Program-made: the position numbers and the translations under genes | Shown: one piece after another, positions 22,490-32,999 of the stretch | Layout: each line of letters opens with the position of its first letter | Numbering within the stretch: position 1 is the first letter of the stretch | Assembly: GCA_039707465.1 (NCBI GenBank) | Contig: CM077651.1 | Span: 17,402,019-17,466,018, forward strand | From: Rhabdophis nuchalis | Taxonomy: Eukaryota; Chordata; Lepidosauria; Squamata; Natricidae | DNA length: 64,000 nucleotides | Direction: 5' to 3' | The notes under the pieces: generated by a model | Database searches by the model: none | Seen by the model: only the letters and a program-made list of their open reading frames with translations | What the model was told of the DNA's origin: nothing

Positions 22490-22675
22490 TCCTTCTTTCT
22501 TCTTTCCTTTCTTCCTTCCTTTTTTCCTTCCTTTCCTTTCCTGCCCGTTGGGTCACTGGCAGCGGTGGGCCAGATTTACTTCCAGGTACGCCGGTGGAAC
22601 CCCCTCTCACCGGTTCTCTAAATTTCACCAACCGGTTCTCGCGAGTAGGTGCGAACCTGCAGAAACCCACCCCTG
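22251..22675. mobile_element. hAT-like MITE with internal (TTTC)n
   Basis: Ends CAGGGGTGGGTTTC and GAAACCCACCCCTG are inverted and nearly perfect. Flanked by perfect 8-bp caccactg repeats (22243-22250, 22676-22683). A TTTC-rich array occupies 22426-22545. It inserted into the end of the preceding MITE; a short stretch from that end recurs again at 22684-22726. Confidence 0.88.
22426..22545. repeat. (TTTC)n microsatellite inside the MITE
   Basis: TTTC/CTTT array with decaying right side. Confidence 0.96.
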
Positions 22676-23082
22676 CACCACTGGTTATAGTAATGCCTGT
22701 CCAAACTTGCTGAATCCCACCACTGGTTATAGTAATGCCATAACAAGCATTTTGATGGAAATTTTAGAGAACTGATCCTATAGCAGGAGATTTGCTGGTG
22801 ATCTGCAGTCCAAATAATAAAAAGGCCAAGTCGAATTTATTGGAATCTACCAAGCCCTCAAAAATACCTCTTACCTGGCCATATTTCTGCAACTATGATT
22901 GATTGAATTAAATCAAATATCCAGAAACAATTAAAACTGCTGACAAATTATTTTTGACATAAACAAACCCAGTTCACTCTACTTTATAACAGATAATTTA
23001 AATCAGAAATGAAGAAGATTATATCCCTTAAGTAATTTTAGTTTTAGGAGAAAAAATATGCTTGCATTGAAAAACAGTTTTT

Positions 23083-23900
23083 TTTTTATATTGAAAAAGT
23101 TTTATTGGTTTTACAGTTTTTCAATAGGATAGGGTAAGGGATACAAAGAAATTTTGAGAGCATTCACGTCAAAGTCGTCGGCCCTACCGGGACATCAAAA
23201 TAGATCATTAATAAAAAACATTTTCCATACACTACAAAGTAAAAGCAAGTACATATTTCTAAGTTCTTTGTATGCTGTCAGTCATTTACAAAAATCCAGA
23301 TGCACATGTTATATTATACAATATTATTCAAAAAGTCAAGGCAAAGTTATTTTTTTAGATCTAAGTCTCTTGGCAATTGTATCTTCTATCTCTCCTTCCA
23401 GGCCCCCAGCGGGCGGGGCTGTGCCCCCCCCTGCCCCCCCCGGATCTTCCCCCAGGACAGAGGAATGTTTTTTAAAAAAGGCTTCCGCCTCAGCAACTGT
23501 TTTAATCCTCACTCTTCCTCCTTCCCAGAACACCAGCATCCCTTCGGGCATCACCCACCTAAACCAGATCCCGTGGTCAAACAATTTTTTGGACAAGAAG
23601 GAAAATTTCCTTCTTGCTTCTCTAATCTTTCTTGGGATCTGCTTTAGGATAGCAACCTCCTTTTGTTGGTAAATTAACGGACCTCCTCTTTGCACTTTCA
23701 AGATTTCCTCTCTGGTTGACCTTCTAACAAATTTAACATGTATCTCTCTGGGTACTTCATTTATCCTGGCATATGCAGAGTTAATTCTGTAGGCTAGGTC
23801 AATGTCCCCCCTGATCTCATCCTTAGGTTTATGTAAATAGTCTGCTATAATTGTGCTCATGAGTTCAGGGAGACAAATAGTTTCAGGGAGACTGATGTAC
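23083..23900 (-). mobile_element. ORF1-only L1-type unit (HAL1-like), 5'-truncated
   Basis: On the reverse strand this reads: ORF1 C-terminal half, stop, about 250 bases of 3' UTR, AATAAA near 23095-23105, then an A-rich end. No ORF2 lies between. A 13-bp direct repeat, aaaaacagttttt, flanks it at 23070-23082 and 23901-23913, showing an independent insertion. The same ORF1-to-UTR junction and a homologous UTR occur at 63.5 kb. Confidence 0.82.
23336..23900 (-). pseudogene. L1-type ORF1 protein, C-terminal half
   Basis: Open frame of about 188 codons in the element. The N-terminal part (ARINEVPREIHVKFVRRS and neighbours) fits the RRM-like domain of L1 ORF1p. The following block (ARRKFSFLSKKLFDHGIWFRW, shown in part) fits the C-terminal domain. 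These bind RNA and chaperone nucleic acids in the L1 particle. The coiled coil and N-terminus are missing because of 5' truncation. A Gly/Pro-rich linker precedes a basic tail ending SKKITLP. No internal stop, so the copy may be fairly young. Confidence 0.82.
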
Positions 23901-23913
23901 AAAAACAGTTTTT

Positions 23914-24496
23914 GTACATCAGAATTACAAACCAAATGTAGTACCAAAATCTACTTTAAAGTAGCACTTAAAGACATTCCTAACCTATTGATAATTAAGA
24001 AAATGACAATCAAATAACTGCATTTATGTTCATTCATCCTCAACTACTGCAACTCTTCTGCCCCCCCCTCCCATCTATCACCTTTTTAACTTGCACATAT
24101 ATGTATGCCTTGCTAGCAGAAAGTCACCAATGAGCAGACTGCATAAAATAAAATAAAAATTGGCAAACTTCATTTCTATCAAAGGTAAAACAGCATACAT
24201 GGACACCCATTTTTAGTATCTTCACCAGAGGAGATAAAGATTGGGACTCAGAGAGACAACACAGCAGAGAACATAATGGAAAGGCGTTCAGAAAATTTCC
24301 ATAGTTCTGCTGAATTGCTAAGCAACCCTTAATTAAAGTAGTGTCCTAGGTGACCCTGGCTTTGGCATTTGAAGGCTCCAATCAAGCCTGAAGAGAATTG
24401 GCCAACCTGGAAAATGTGTTCCTTTTCCTTTTAATTTTAAAATGAGAGACACTTGTGTATACAGTATTTCAAACGTGGTTGTATTACCTTTAACAG
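23914..24496. other. No recognisable feature
   Basis: No gene or clear repeat family seen. Confidence 0.45.
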
Positions 24497-24947
24497 AATT
24501 AACAGTTGGAAGGGACTGTGGAAGTCTTCTAGTCCAACCCCTTACAAGGGTGTCAAACTAGATTTCATTGAGGGCCGCATCAGGGTTGTGTTTGACCTTG
24601 GGGGGCTGGGGTGGATGTGGCCATGCGCCTATGGTGGCTTGAGTGCTCTGCCAGGGAAAAGAGAATCCCGAGCTCCATTACCGGCTCTTTCAACCCTCTG
24701 CCAGAAAAAACAAAGCTCACGAAGACCGCACACAGCCCTCCTGAGCTCCATTTTTGCTGGCAGAGGCACTGCGGGCTGGTTCCCTGTGGTTTTCAGAGTG
24801 GCACCATGGGCCAGAACTAAGCATCCTGTGAGCTTAATCCAGCCTGCAGGTCTTGAGTTTGCCACCATGCCCTATACCATCCCAGACAAGTGACAGGCTC
24901 TTCTTAAAAGCCTCCAGTGATGGAGTACCCACAACTAAAATTTATAT
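24497..24947 (-). mobile_element. CR1 LINE fragment split by a hAT MITE
   Basis: 24497-24544 has the CR1 3' end complement ('agttggaagggactgtgg', 'cttctagtccaacccc'). The next CR1 block resumes at 24870-24947 ('ccctataccatcccagacaa', 'cctccagtgatggagtaccc'). The MITE at 24545-24869 lies between. Confidence 0.85.
24545..24869. mobile_element. hAT-like MITE ('gggtgtcaaact' type)
   Basis: Begins 'caagggtgtcaaactaga' and ends 'tcttgagtttgccaccatg', with the interior 'gagggccgcatcagggttgt'. Same family as 52631-53063. The 8-bp flanks are not clearly conserved. Confidence 0.75.
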
Positions 24948-24958
24948 TAACTTTGTTT

Positions 24959-25121
24959 CAGAGGTGGCGCTACCGGTTCGCTCGTGTTAATGCACGTGCT
25001 CGTATGTGTGTGCAATGCTTCTGTGCATGTGCAGAAGCGTCTGGGTTGGTGGGTGGAGCCTCCCACCGCTGCCACTACTGGTTCACCCAATCTGGGCCGA
25101 ACTGGGAGCAACCAACCTCTG
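24959..25121. mobile_element. hAT-like MITE, 163 bp
   Basis: Begins CAGAGGTGGCGCTACC and ends GCAACCAACCTCTG. Perfect 8-bp ctttgttt flanks at 24951-24958 and 25122-25129. Close in length and ends to 45203-45363. Confidence 0.88.
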
Positions 25122-25129
25122 CTTTGTTT

Positions 25130-26262
25130 TGCTATTCAGATACTAATGGTTCATACCTGTTTCAGAAAGACAGAAGAGCGATTTATGGGTGCTTTTCTCC
25201 CAATAAATGATGCCAGGGCATCGTTCCACAAAATTGCTTATTTTAAGTTGCCCTGCACTGATTCCATGAGAACTGTTGATGGCCTGAGGTCGATGCAAAA
25301 TATGCTTGCAAACATAGTTGTCACCTCTTGGCCTTTGAGGAATTCACAGGAACGTGGCCATAAGGAAAGGCCAATAGCTGCCGTCTTATTCATTGTTTGA
25401 CAGTTTAAATCTTGATACAGTGAAAATGATTTAAATAGCTAGCTGCTGGCAGGATTGCTGTTTCCATAATGAGAAAAGTTCAACTATTAAAAATGTGAAT
25501 CGGCTACAGGTACCTGTATAGGATATCTGCATTGCTAATTCAAAAGACATATTTCAAGTGCTTTCAGGTCATGCCTGGATGAATACACAAGAACAGTGAA
25601 GAATAGGATTTGATTAGCACAAGAAAGAGAAGAGTGCCATCAGCCTGCAAATCTTTGGCAATACATGCACACATTTTTCAGAATCAGTCTTATTTCTGAC
25701 CCAGTGAAAGTCAAATACTCCAATTGGAGATCACTGAATATAATGAGAATTTGCTAGCACCTTCATGCTCTGGTAATTTCTTTTGTTTCTTCTCTCAGTA
25801 GAGATACGCCATCCATTCTTAATGGAACCTTAAATATTTGGTCCCATTGTAGGAAATTCTCTTTAGCAGTAGCACCCATTCCATTGTGTTTTCTGTGAGA
25901 TATGGTGCACACTTTCCCAGTCGCTCCATACCCTTTTTTTTTCTTTTTTGCTTTTCTTAGAAGAATCCAAAAGATAAAATGTCAGGGTGATGAATGGTGC
26001 AGTATGTTTAACATTCTGGCCCTATTGGAAAAGGCATAAAAGACAGCAAGGAAATAAAACAGGACCACTGTGAGAGAGACCAGGAAATATACTTAGTTCC
26101 AGTGTATGCAACTTCTCTTGATAGTTATCAATGTGACCATAGACATCCTTCTTGGTAGCCACAAGGTATAGTACCCTGACATGGTTTTATTTCCCATTTT
26201 TTAAAGCTGAAATATATAAAATGCAACGCTGCCAAGTATGCATAAAGTTCATTGAGAAAAAG
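25130..26262. other. No recognisable feature
   Basis: No convincing ORF, RNA or repeat. Confidence 0.45.
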
Positions 26263-26267
26263 AAAAA

Positions 26268-26323
26268 GGGAGGGAGGAAGGGAGGGAGGGAGGAGGGCGG
26301 GAGGAAGGGAGGGAGGGAGGGAG
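26268..26323. repeat. (GGGA)n purine microsatellite
   Basis: GGGA/GGAG-rich array; the ORFs across it are artefacts. Confidence 0.93.
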
Positions 26324-26642
26324 CCAGACAATTATTTAGCTTAATAGATGCTCATATGCCCTGGGGAAAAAATAGCATGATGAAATGCATCAGAAACATT
26401 TTGGTGGAAGGAGTAGAATTGAAAGGAAAGACATGGTAACCATTTTTTTCTTTTCAAAGAATATGGTCTCATCCAATATTGCATTCTTTTGTGACTGTCC
26501 AATTTTTTTCCATGGAATGGACATTTTAAGGGAACATCATCTCACGTTCTCGACATTTCAGATGTGCCTAGTGGTGGAAAGTGTTATTTTCTTAATATAA
26601 CGCTATCCATCACATACAGAAGTAACTGCAAACTATACAGAT

Positions 26643-27085
26643 AGGAATAGAATAGAACAGAACAGAACAGAACAGAACAGAGTAGAGTAGAGTAGAGTAG
26701 AGTAGAGTAGAATAGAGTAGAATAGAATAACAGAGTTGGAAGGGATCTTGGAAGTCTTCTGAGCCCCTGTTTAGGCAGAAAACCCCACACCACTTCAGAC
26801 AAATGGTCATCCAATGTCTTCTTAAAAACTTCCAGTGTTGGAATATTCACAACTTCTGGAGAGAAGTTGTTCCACTGATTAATTGTTCTAACTATCAGGG
26901 AATTTCTCCTTAGTTCTAAGTTGCTTCTCTCCTTGATTAATTTCCACCCATTGCTTCTTGTCCCACCCTCAGGTGCTTTGGAGCATACCTTGACTCCCTC
27001 TTCTTTGTGGCAACCCCTGAGATATTGGAACACTGCTATCATGTCTCCCCTGGTCCTTCTTTTCATTAAACTTCTTTGACTTGTT
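26643..27085 (-). mobile_element. CR1 LINE 3' end with pentanucleotide tail
   Basis: Reverse-strand CR1. The tail at 26643-26730 is AGAAC, AGAGT and AGAAT pentamers; then the conserved 3' end and the C-terminal coding block (complement near 26780-27030, reading RRNSLIVRTINQWNNF). 5'-truncated near 27085. Confidence 0.9.
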
Positions 27086-27330
27086 TGACATGACTTCTTT
27101 GTGTGTTTATTTCTCAAAATGGAATTGTATATAGACTGAGAATACTTTAAAACAAAGTAAGAGAGTGAGGAAAAAGGCAGATTTTGTTGACCACAACAGT
27201 ATTCAAGATAATTTGATTGCCCTATTCATGTTCCTCTAAGACTCTTCCTAGAGGGAAAAAAAATATCTTCCCCTCATTTCCTCCGTTCTTCCTAGGCCTG
27301 CATTTATTGTGTTCTTTTTTTTAAAAAAGG

Positions 27331-27510
27331 TAGAAACCAGGAGGATGTGAGTTTTTGTCTTGCCTGAGGCACAAAGCCAGCCAGGATTTTCTCACAGCCC
27401 TATGAAGTAAGAAATGGCAAACCAATTCTGAAATCCTGCCAAGAAAAACTGTAGGGATTCGTCCAGGCAGCCATCAGGAGTCAACCTAGACTCAAAGGCA
27501 AAGCAAGGCA
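27331..27510 (+). mobile_element. SINE fragment with Bov-B-like end (tentative)
   Basis: 'gaaatggcaaaccaattctg', 'ctgccaagaaaaactgtagg' and 'gtcaacctagactcaaagg' form the typical 3' half of squamate SINEs with an RTE/Bov-B-like end. The tRNA head is degraded ('ggatgtgagttttt'). Confidence 0.55.
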
Positions 27511-27627
27511 AAGGATAATCTCAGACCCAATCATTTAGTATCTTGAGAAGTGGGCAGGCAGATTCTACATGGAAATAATTTCCCACAACCTAACAAAGGC
27601 TCAAAAAGTAATGGTCTTGACTGCGGA

Positions 27628-27790
27628 TTTTGTTTTCCTTTCCTTTCCTTCCCTTTCCCTCCCGTCCCCTTCCTATAAGATATTTTATTTGGCTTTTAAC
27701 ATGGTTGACACTTGATCTTTTTGGGAAATATGTTTGCCTGTCTCTTTCTCTGTCTCTCTCTGTCTGTCTCTCTCTCTCTCTCTGTGTGTT
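27628..27790. repeat. Pyrimidine-rich tracts and (TC)n
   Basis: CCTTTC-rich tract near 27636-27670 and TC/TG repeats at 27740-27790. Confidence 0.85.
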
Positions 27791-28589
27791 AATATCTTCC
27801 TATTGTGATATACTTTCTCAAAGATTTCCAAATCGATGCAGAACGTCCAGCCAGCTTTGCCGATGAGAAGTTAAGACCTAGATTACATTTCAGTTATTCT
27901 TGTGTCATTGTTCACAACTCATGGCTTATGTATCTTTTTCTTTGTGACATTGAGCTGAGTTCCCATTGTGCTCTTCTCACAGGACTGAAAGGATAAGAAT
28001 ATCTGTATCACACAGAATGTTTAGAAAGAGCATTATTTCAAGTGGATTTGCTACACCAAATCTATCCACGTTAGAGGCTGCACAACAAAGAGATTAGTGT
28101 AATCAATATTGACTTTGAAAAAAAACCCGTAAGAAATGGAAGCATTTACATTGATATATCTGGCTCCCTGATTTACTTCGGTTGTTCTATAAAAAGTCTT
28201 AACCTATCAGTATCAGCATCCAAGAAGGTCTACTTTAATTGTGTATTTACAGAAATGTAAACGTGCACCATAAAACTGGATAAGAAACAATGCAGAAAAT
28301 TATAAACAGATTTTACATTCAGGTAGGTAGTCATGCATAGGTAGCCCTAATGTGCTGGCTGCTAAACCAAGGTCATGGCACACACTTGAAAGTAAATCAG
28401 GAATACTATAATTGGTGTGTGTGTGTATCTGTCTGGCAAGAACAAAGAATGCTTATCAATAGGAAATACGCATGTGTAAAGCTTGTAGCAATTATGGGTA
28501 GTTAGAAAGTTGATAAAAGTAACAAGAATTAGACAACTTGCAGACCTCAGCTAAAAGTTAGGAATAGAGGAGGCCTGCAGCAAATGAAA
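27791..28589. other. No recognisable feature
   Basis: AT-rich; part may belong to the possible LTR that follows, whose 5' end is unclear. Confidence 0.4.
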
Positions 28590-28908
28590 TGTCTGTTAAA
28601 TAACTCCTAGGGCATTCATTAGCCAAGGCTTAGGAATAGGGACAGCTATAGACCAATAGAACAAATTGTAGAATTATTACTAAAATATTTATTAGATGAT
28701 ATTTCTTGTTATCCCGCCTTGTCCCGCCTTCTCCTTTAGTGAAAATGTATAAAGCTTTCTTAATCCTTCGTTTTTGGCTCTTGGCCTTTTGACCAGGAAC
28801 CTTTTTCCTTGGAGTACTCCAATAAAAAGCAATCAGAAAACCTGCACCTCGTGTCTGGCGTCCATCATTGGCTTCGGCACCAGGCTCAGACCCGAATTGG
28901 GAACAACA
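28590..28908 (+). mobile_element. Possible solo LTR
   Basis: TATA-like tataaag at 28748, polyadenylation-like aataaaaag at 28821, and an end ...gaacaaca at 28908 resemble U3-R-U5. The start (TGT at 28590) and any target duplication are unproven. Endogenous-retrovirus-like or gypsy-like; cannot tell. Confidence 0.4.
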
Positions 28909-28914
28909 GTCCAA

Positions 28915-29439
28915 AGAAATGAATACCTTAGAACTCCAGTCATGAGGGGGCGGGAATACAATGAACTATTAATAGCATACTCATTTTTTTAAAGATGTCT
29001 GCTAATCACTGTCTATTTACAATTTTAATGAAATGTGCTTTAGAAGAGTGTAGCATAAACTTACTTCTATAACAAGCATATTAGACAAGGAGCACCATGC
29101 TGATTTCTAGGTTGTTCTGAGGGCAAGTGAACTATTCATGCCCATAATTACTTTTTTATGAGAATTCAATTGAGATGTCAAGGGCTTTCTGGATGAATCT
29201 ATGTAGCTGCCATGTGAACATTGTGTTAGTAGAGATTTTAGCTTGGGCCTGATTAGGCCCATTGTGCTCTAAATTGTTTGCTCTCAAGGATGCTGACTAT
29301 CCTTGCGATAGAGATTTTTCAGCAAGGTTTCCAGCTGATTCCTATAGTGTGACCCAATTCCCTTCCTGGATTGGTACTTGTAACAAGACTGCTTCTGATT
29401 ATTAATTCAGGATGGTGATAGACATTCTCTGAGTTTTAT
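28915..29439. other. No recognisable feature
   Basis: No gene or clear repeat seen. Confidence 0.45.
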
Positions 29440-29632
29440 TTGATTTTAATTTTGGGGAATTTTTAGTTGTATTTTTAGCACAGGTATCTCAAATTTAATT
29501 AGATTTTAATATTTGTAATTGCACTTATCTATATGTTTGTATGTCTATATTATAACTTCCTGTGCACCGCCCTGAGTCCCTTCTGGGAGATAGGTGCGGT
29601 ATAAAAATCAAATAAAATCTAAAATCTAAATC
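29440..29632 (+). mobile_element. L2 LINE 3' UTR end
   Basis: 'tgtgcaccgccctgagtccc' followed by 'gtgcggtataaaaatcaaat' and an AAATCT tail; non-coding L2 terminus. Confidence 0.8.
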
Positions 29633-29714
29633 TGGGAAGCATAGTGAAGAAATACATTTGCATTGAGCAATCAGCCTGGGGACCTAGCTTTGAGATCTGC
29701 CTTTATGAACATAT

Positions 29715-30118
29715 TGTCAGGATTCCAATGCAATCAATACTTCGAGGCCAAGGTTCTCCTCAAAGTCCAAATTTATTAGGTAAAGGTTCCTCTCGCACAT
29801 ATGTTCTCTCAGTCCCAACTCTAGAGGGTAGTGCTCATCTTCATTTCAAATCTGAAGAGCCAGTGCTGTCCAAAGACGTCTCCGTAGCCATATGGATGAC
29901 ATGACTAAATACCGAAGGTGCACGGAACACTGTTACCTTCCCACCAAAGGTGGTTCCTATTTTTCTACTTGCATTTTACATGCTTTTGAACTGCTAGGTT
30001 GGCAGAAGCTGGGACAAGTAATGGGAGCTCATTCTGTTACACAGCGCTAGGGATTCCGCCAACCTTTCTGATCGACAAGCTCAGCGTCTTAGCCACTGAG
30101 CAATTCATATTGGCACAT
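29715..30118 (-). mobile_element. LTR fragment split by a SINE
   Basis: 29715-29778 begins TGTCAGGATTCCAATGCAAT and contains the complement of AATAAA; 30102-30118 resumes with 'attcatattggcacat'. The same order (TGTCAGGGCTCC..., AATAAA complement, 'atcatattggcacag') is seen in the solo LTR at 10754, so this is a related LTR broken by the SINE at 29779. Confidence 0.6.
29779..30101 (-). mobile_element. Sauria-type tRNA SINE inside an LTR
   Basis: ACCTTT-type 3' end at 29779 and 'ggttggcagaagctggg' body. The head is shortened: part of box B is missing near 30057. Confidence 0.85.
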
Positions 30119-30208
30119 CTTGTTTCTTGTCCTACCCTCAGGTGCTTTGGAGAATAGCTTGACTTCCTCTTCTTTGTGGCAGCTCCTGAGATATTGGAGC
30201 ACTGCCAG
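30119..30208 (-). mobile_element. CR1 fragment
   Basis: Complement of the CR1 C-terminal region ('ctcaggtgctttggagaata', 'cctcttctttgtggcagctc'), directly after the LTR piece. Confidence 0.75.
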
Positions 30209-30944
30209 ATGAAGCTACGCAAAGGCCTAGTGATACCCTAGGCAAGAAAGGAAGTCAGCGTGATCCACATATTTCCATGCTTGAGAGTTGGATATGTATA
30301 ACATCAACTCCTAGCAAAATGGTATCAAAATGTGGGATACCTTTGTATTCATGCACAAATAAATATTGTCTTGTCTTTATTGACTTCCTGCAAGTTGCAC
30401 ACTAGGACACAACTTTTAACATTGTGTTTGAAAAGGGTTATAGTTCCGTTGGTTTTCTTCCCAGCACACTGGATAGGAACATAAGGAGCTGGCATGTATT
30501 TGTTTGTTAGTAATGGCCAAATACTCACAAGGGAACAAGTAAACAGTCATTTTGTAGTCACAAATATGCTTTATGTTTAAAGCTGCACCTGCTTAACTCT
30601 CAGCCAAATTGCTACACATGGGTCATTTCCATTCTTCATTTTCTTTATGAATTGTAAGTAAAATGAATGTGCCTTTAAACCCAGACAACAGATGGTACGC
30701 AATAGGTACAAACATATTGCTCCATATGTTGATGAAATCTTTCACAAAATTCCAGACAATACTTGTAGGTTATTGCTTTTGTTTTAAGAAATGCAACAAT
30801 CTTTTAATGTGAAAACAAGTGCTTTGCAACAAGTCATGGTCATGACTTTAGTAGATTAGTTGTTGGGACCTACCCTATCTTCGGGGCCTTATGGTCTAAT
30901 TGAGGAAATTCAGCATCAAGTCTATCATATCATGACAATCCCTG
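30209..30944. other. No recognisable feature
   Basis: AT-rich; the upstream body of the gypsy element is not visible here. Confidence 0.45.
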
Positions 30945-31604
30945 TACCCACCCACCAATACTCAAGGTTCAGAACACTTAATAATACTATTTCAAAGTAT
31001 TTAATCTGGTTCTTAAATGCTTGAAGTCATTTCACTAATACCCACTCATTGTCAGCAGTCTAATTGGGCAGACCTTTTATCTTTCGCTGAGGTTGCATAC
31101 AATAATGCTGTTCACAGCAGCACAGGACTCACGCCGTTTAAAGTAGTGAGCGGCATGGATTTCGTCCCAATGCCTGAGTATCCAAGAGACCCCCCCTCCT
31201 CAGTCAGCTTGACTGATTGGATGTCGATGCCGAAAGCAGCTTGGGAAAATGTCAAGAAAGCTCTAGACAAAGCGACACAAACCTACAAGAAACAGGCAGA
31301 TAAACACCGGGCTCCGCAACGGCCGTTCCAGGTGGGAGAGAAGGTTTACCTCTCCACAAAATACTTGAGACTAAGACTGCCCAGCAAAAAACTGGGGCCA
31401 AAATTTGTGGGGCCATTCCCCATAATAAAGATCATCAACCCAGTCACAGTGATATTGAAACTGCCTCGATTGCTGGGGAAGACACACCAATCGTTTCATA
31501 GTAGCCTTTTGAAACCTGTGATCGGTTCCACTCTGAGACCACTGCCCCGTGCGCCCCCAGGCCCTGTGGTCATAGGGGGCCAAACCCATTATGAAGTCCA
31601 ATGA
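30945..31604 (+). pseudogene. Ty3/gypsy integrase, C-terminal part
   Basis: Open frame at 31017-31604. FAEVAYNNAVHSSTGLTPF is the end of the integrase catalytic core, followed by a linker with PYKKQADKHR-like basic residues (YKKQADKHRAPQRPFQVGEK) and the C-terminal GPY/F-like module KKLGPKFVGPFPIIKIINPV. The end resembles the region before a chromodomain-like tail. Upstream (30945-31016) a degraded match is readable only across breaks. The DDE catalytic residues, RT, protease and gag are absent. Dead remnant. Confidence 0.88.
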
Positions 31605-31827
31605 ATTCTTGATTCGAGGTGGCACAGAAGGCAACTCCAATACCTAATCAAGTAGAAGGGTTATCCCCTATCGGAAGCATCGTGGGTGAAACATAGAAAC
31701 ATCCAAGCTGACCGCCTTATAGCAAAATTCCATGCAGAAAACCCAAGCAAGCCAGGGGGGAGGGGGACGCATCCCTAAGTCATACACCTGCATTCAAATT
31801 GTTTTGTTTCCCATAGGTTGCTTTCGA

Positions 31828-31845
31828 GAAGTAAGGGGAGCTGGA
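31828..31845 (+). other. Polypurine tract of the gypsy element
   Basis: Purine-rich 'gaagtaaggggagctgga' immediately before the LTR start, the expected plus-strand primer site. Confidence 0.6.
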
Positions 31846-32171
31846 TGTCAACATCCCGATGTTGCCATGGATCTTATCTGTTTTGCCTTAACGAACTGAA
31901 AATTCTTGACATTCCTGTGGCAGGAAAGGAATCTCAGGACAGCCTGTGACTGTGCATGCATGCAATTATTTTCAATGCTAATTGGAGAATGTAATTTATG
32001 ACAAGCAGAGGGGAGGGGGCATAAGGGGGTAAAGTGCAGAAGCCATCCAATTATTGCCAGACCTGGCTGCAACGGAGGCTCGCCATGATGTTATATTCAA
32101 TAAACGGACATTGCTTTGAACTTTTATGTGAGGCCATGAATCATTTGAAGTTTCTCATTGGGAGCTTGACA
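31846..32171 (+). mobile_element. 3' LTR of the gypsy element
   Basis: Starts TGTCAACATCCCGATG and ends GAGCTTGACA, giving 6-bp inverted ends TGTCAA/TTGACA. AATAAA lies at 32099-32104, about 70 bases before the end. The LTR is 326 bp and lies 241 bases after the integrase stop. The matching 5' LTR was not found in the window. Confidence 0.75.
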
Positions 32172-32334
32172 CACTCATTGTTTCGGTTACTCACAGCAAA
32201 AATTCTATGATTTAAATAAGGTACCTTGGAATGTTCATTTAGAGTTATTTGAGTTTTGTTGGGAAAGGTGGGAGTTGCTGTTTGCGTCTCCTTCCTTGAT
32301 TCCTGATTAATATATGGATATGCTATACCCGTGA

Positions 32335-32480
32335 TGGCGAACCTATGGCGTAGTGCCCAAAGTGGCACATGGAGCCTGTCACCTGGCATGCATGGCATCA
32401 CCCGATTCTCTTCCGGGTTTCTGACATGCATACACATACAACAATCAGCTGGCCTTCGTGTGTGTGGCAGCGCTGGAAAT
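32335..32480. mobile_element. hAT-like MITE fragment ('gatggcgaacc' type)
   Basis: 'cgtgatggcgaacctatgg' and 'acaatcagctggcc' match the left half of the elements at 47288 and 17734; the right half is missing. Confidence 0.65.
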
Positions 32481-32504
32481 TGTAAGAAGTATTGATGATA
32501 GAAA

Positions 32505-32741
32505 TCAGAAGGTTCTGACCAGTTCTGGAGAACAGGTAGTGGAAATTTTGATAGTCCAGAGAACCGGTAAATACCACGTCTGACTGGCCCCACCCCCATC
32601 TATTCTCCGTCTCCCAAGTCCCAGCTGATCGGGAGGCAATGGGGATTTTGCAGTAACCTTCTCCTATCACACCCACCAAGCCATGCCACACCCACCAAGG
32701 CACACCCACAGAACCGGTAGTAAAATTTTTTGAATCCCACT
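32505..32741. mobile_element. hAT-like MITE ('gtggtgaaattc' type), reverse
   Basis: Complement of the element at 19138: 'ggttctgaccagttctgg', 'gtggaaattttgatagtcc', then 'gaaccggtagtaaaatt' and the end 'gaatcccactg'. The left terminus is eroded. Confidence 0.75.
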
Positions 32742-32999
32742 GATTTATAGATGGACGTCTATTCAACTTCCCTACATGCAGTCTGCTATTGAGACACTAT
32801 ATGTTGTAAATGTTGCTATAATAAAGAAAGATCCTTGAATGACACACCTTTCCCAAATGAATTCTATTTACTCGCAATTAATCTTCAAGGTGAACATTTT
32901 AGCATTGCTGTGATTTAATCAGTGAGGTTAGAATGCTGCATCTCCATAGACAGTGGAAGTATAAATGAACAGACTGATGGATTAAATACCAGTACAAAT

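Noticed and set aside
23154..23672. 172-codon forward ORF
   Set aside because: Antisense to the L1-type ORF1, which has the recognisable domains.
23895..23920. Perfect short palindrome around the L1 flank
   Set aside because: Explained by the 13-bp target duplication beside a matching element end; no regulatory meaning supported.
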